This document shows positions 62,024-64,000 of a DNA stretch of 64,000 bases, piece by piece. Under the pieces are notes generated by a model, which did not search any database, was not told the DNA's origin, and saw nothing but the letters and a program-made list of their open reading frames with translations. Both the position numbers and the translations under genes were made by a program. The first letter of the stretch is position 1. Every line of letters starts with the position of its first letter. The stretch comes from Trinickia mobilis (GTDB lineage: Bacteria; Pseudomonadota; Gammaproteobacteria; Burkholderiales; Burkholderiaceae), in the NCBI RefSeq assembly GCF_017315705.1, contig NZ_JAFLRF010000008.1, positions 124,001 through 188,000 on the forward strand. Direction: 5' to 3'.

Positions 62024-64000
62024 TTAACGCTGATCCGAATCGTACCGATATGCGACATATGCCTGTGTGCCGTAGCGCCGCGCAAGCGCGTAATTGCTGT
62101 TGTGCACCCTCACGCCGTTGAGCAAAATGCCGCTGATGCGCGCGCCCGAGCGAGTGAGCCGCTTGACCGATGCGTCGAGCTCGCCGACAAGCGTCTCGGC
62201 AAAATGCGCCACGAGGAAGATGGAACCCGCGACGGGCGCCATTACGCCGGCATCGGAAATCGCGAGCACCGCGGGCGCGTCGATCAAGACGACGTCATAC
62301 GCGCGCGATGCCTGTGCGACGATCTCCTTGAAGCGTTCGCTCATCAACAGGTCCGCTGCGTCGGGCGGGTAGACGCCTGTCTGAAGCAGGTCGAGATTGG
62401 ACGCCACGCCTTTCGTTATCGCCTCGTCTAACGGCATGACGTTCGACAACACGTCACTGAAGCCTGCCGCCCGAGTCGCGCCGAAATGCCGGTAGAGCTC
62501 CCCCTTGCGCAGATCCCCGTCGATCAGAAGGACTCGCTTGCCGCCCGACGCGAGCACGGTCGCCAGGTTTGCCGACAAAAAGGATTTGCCGATTCCGGGC
62601 AGAGGCCCTGCCAGCATGACGACGTTATTCGGAGATGCGGCCATGAGCAATTGAAGCGCGGGGCGGAACATGCGCAAGCTCTCCACCGCCGGGTCCCTCG
62701 GACAAGCGACTGCCAGCGGAAGTTGCTGAGGCAGGCCGCTATCGGCTCTGCGCATAATTTCTGTTTGCTTCTTGCTCAACGGAATCGTCGCGTAGACATT
62801 GAGTCCTGTCGACGACTCGATATCGTCGGTGTCGGTCACCCCGCGAAGCAACCTGTCCCGAACCACGGCCCAGCCTCCTCCAAGAGCGAGGCCGATTGCG
62901 AGCGAGGCCAACATCACCATCCACTTCACAGGCCAGACGGGCCGCTTGGGCACCTCGACCGGGTCGATGATTTCCGCTGTGCCTGCCTTGCCGGCGCTGA
63001 CGAGCCGCATTTCTTCCTCGTACTTGCGCATGGCCAGATACAGATCGGTATTGCCTTTTACCTTGCGCAGCAATTCGAGCGCTCCCTGCTCGTCCTTAGG
63101 CATGGCCCGCACACGGCTTTTCAGCTTGTCGATCTCTCGCTCGGTGGCCTCGATCTGTTGGTCCACGGCTACGACGTTCGGGTTCGTTTCCGAAAGCGTT
63201 GCCGAAAACTCGCGGCGCTTGCGCTGGAGCGCGAGAAGGTCGCTACTGTTGTCGGCTATCTGTTGGACTAATAGCTGCTCCTCCTGATTGATGTCGAGCA
63301 GTCCTTTCTGATCCCGATAGCTGTTATAGGCCGACTCTGCTGCCTGGACCTTGTTTTCCATCTCGGGTATGGCTTTGCTGAGGTACGACAGCGAATCTTC
63401 CGCGAGCTTGGCCTTGCGATCCTTATTCCAGGCAATGTATCGATCTACGATCGCTTTGACCGTCTCGGCCAGTACGGCAGGATCGTACCCGCGAAGTGAC
63501 GCTTTGATGACATTCGATCTCGTGCCTTGCTCGACGACCTTGAGGTCACGCCGCAACTCGTCGACCAACCGTTGCTCCGATTCCCGAGTGATCGTGAATT
63601 CGCCCCCGGGGTTGCTATCGATGGAGGTGACCAGAAGGCTCAGTGGGCCATCTGTCGACTCGAAGCGCTCCTGCACGCCGATCCGGCCGTTAGCCGACTT
63701 CAGTCCGCTACCGCTTAGCTCATAGCGACCATTGCCGGCGAAGCGCAGGACAAACGGCTCGCGCAGGAGCTTCTCTGGAACTTCGAAGCTATCGACCTCG
63801 ATTTTTTCGCGACCCCAGACGTAACCGCCGAGCCCGAAGACGCCAGGCGAGGAAAGGCCGTCGCTATGACGAGCGATAAAGGCGCCAATGAGCGGAAAGT
63901 AGAGGGGCCGGGCCTCGATATAAAGCTTTTTATCCGAAACCGCTTCTGAAACGATATTGCGCGAGCCGATAATCTGGATTTCGCTTTCAGCCGACGATCT
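62024..64000 (-). CDS. Exopolysaccharide co-polymerase/BY-kinase, Wzc type (partial)
   Basis: At least 658 residues; the 5' end is beyond the right edge, and the frame stays open to it. The visible part starts in the periplasmic Wzz-like domain (IIGSRNIVSEAVSDKKLYIE), then a coiled coil (about 150-230 bp-equivalents of helices, KLAEDSLSYLSKAIPEMENK), the second membrane segment with PxxP motif (PKRPVWPVKWMVMLASLAIG), and a cytoplasmic kinase domain with Walker A GPLPGIGKSF, Walker A' LLIDGDLRKG and Walker B DVVLIDAP. The C-terminus has a Tyr cluster (NYALARRYGTQAYVAYRYDS), the autophosphorylation tail. It controls chain length and export of exopolysaccharide. Confidence 0.93.
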   Translation of the reverse strand, partial: RSSAESEIQIIGSRNIVSEAVSDKKLYIEARPLYFPLIGAFIARHSDGLSSPGVFGLGGYVWGREKIEVDSFEVPEKLLREPFVLRFAGNGRYELSGSGLKSANGRIGVQERFESTDGPLSLLVTSIDSNPGGEFTITRESEQRLVDELRRDLKVVEQGTRSNVIKASLRGYDPAVLAETVKAIVDRYIAWNKDRKAKLAEDSLSYLSKAIPEMENKVQAAESAYNSYRDQKGLLDINQEEQLLVQQIADNSSDLLALQRKRREFSATLSETNPNVVAVDQQIEATEREIDKLKSRVRAMPKDEQGALELLRKVKGNTDLYLAMRKYEEEMRLVSAGKAGTAEIIDPVEVPKRPVWPVKWMVMLASLAIGLALGGGWAVVRDRLLRGVTDTDDIESSTGLNVYATIPLSKKQTEIMRRADSGLPQQLPLAVACPRDPAVESLRMFRPALQLLMAASPNNVVMLAGPLPGIGKSFLSANLATVLASGGKRVLLIDGDLRKGELYRHFGATRAAGFSDVLSNVMPLDEAITKGVASNLDLLQTGVYPPDAADLLMSERFKEIVAQASRAYDVVLIDAPAVLAISDAGVMAPVAGSIFLVAHFAETLVGELDASVKRLTRSGARISGILLNGVRVHNSNYALARRYGTQAYVAYRYDSDQR

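Overview
This window is high-GC betaproteobacterial chromosome, most likely from Burkholderia sensu lato (Burkholderia, Paraburkholderia, Caballeronia or Trinickia). The evidence is the gene order scpB-rluB-rimP-nusA-infB-rbfA-truB-typA, a DUF2844/DUF3443 pair, a phasin, many LysR regulators and strongly GC-biased codons. No rRNA, tRNA or CRISPR array was found. Species-level assignment is not possible from sequence reading alone.

Layout. 1-542: start of typA. 818-5889: a MarR regulator followed by an outer-membrane lipoprotein, a HlyD-type adaptor and a 14-TM pump (tripartite EmrAB-like efflux). 5936-15670: a leftward housekeeping block (scpB, rluB, rimP, nusA, infB, rbfA, truB), with a promoter and a terminator-like leader ahead of rimP and an internal terminator between infB and rbfA. 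15910-21904: an aminotransferase and LysR gene, an orphan transposase N-terminal domain, and several small secreted or unknown proteins. 22133-26478: bamC, then the DUF2844-DUF3443 pair (the latter with two pepsin-like DTGS motifs) and small proteins.

26550-34902: a complete reductive pyrimidine catabolism operon (N-carbamoyl amidohydrolase, preT, preA, NCS1 permease, hydA) with a divergent RutR-like TetR gene. A near-consensus promoter and a perfect 18-bp palindrome lie between them. 34907-39925: LysR/pirin/DoxX, then an AraC-GlxA regulator with a patatin, and a small secreted protein. 40258-49682: a ten-gene leftward unit made of a LysR regulator, both subunits of a HapCD/PnpCD-type hydroquinone 1,2-dioxygenase, a semialdehyde dehydrogenase, a full Liv-type ABC importer and a Rieske ferredoxin. 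It looks like uptake plus ring cleavage of a hydroxylated aromatic.

49780-56523: phasin, small unknown genes including an orphan NinX-like gene, a methyltransferase, dadA, a UspA protein and a divergent EF-G-like GTPase whose NKxD motif reads NGID. 56721-64000: a flavin monooxygenase-like gene and a polysaccharide deacetylase, the 3' end of an IS630-type transposase, then a leftward exopolysaccharide cluster (GT4, Wzy-like polymerase, a decayed GT2, and a BY-kinase cut by the right edge). The transposase scar and the broken GT2 suggest that this cluster has been rearranged.
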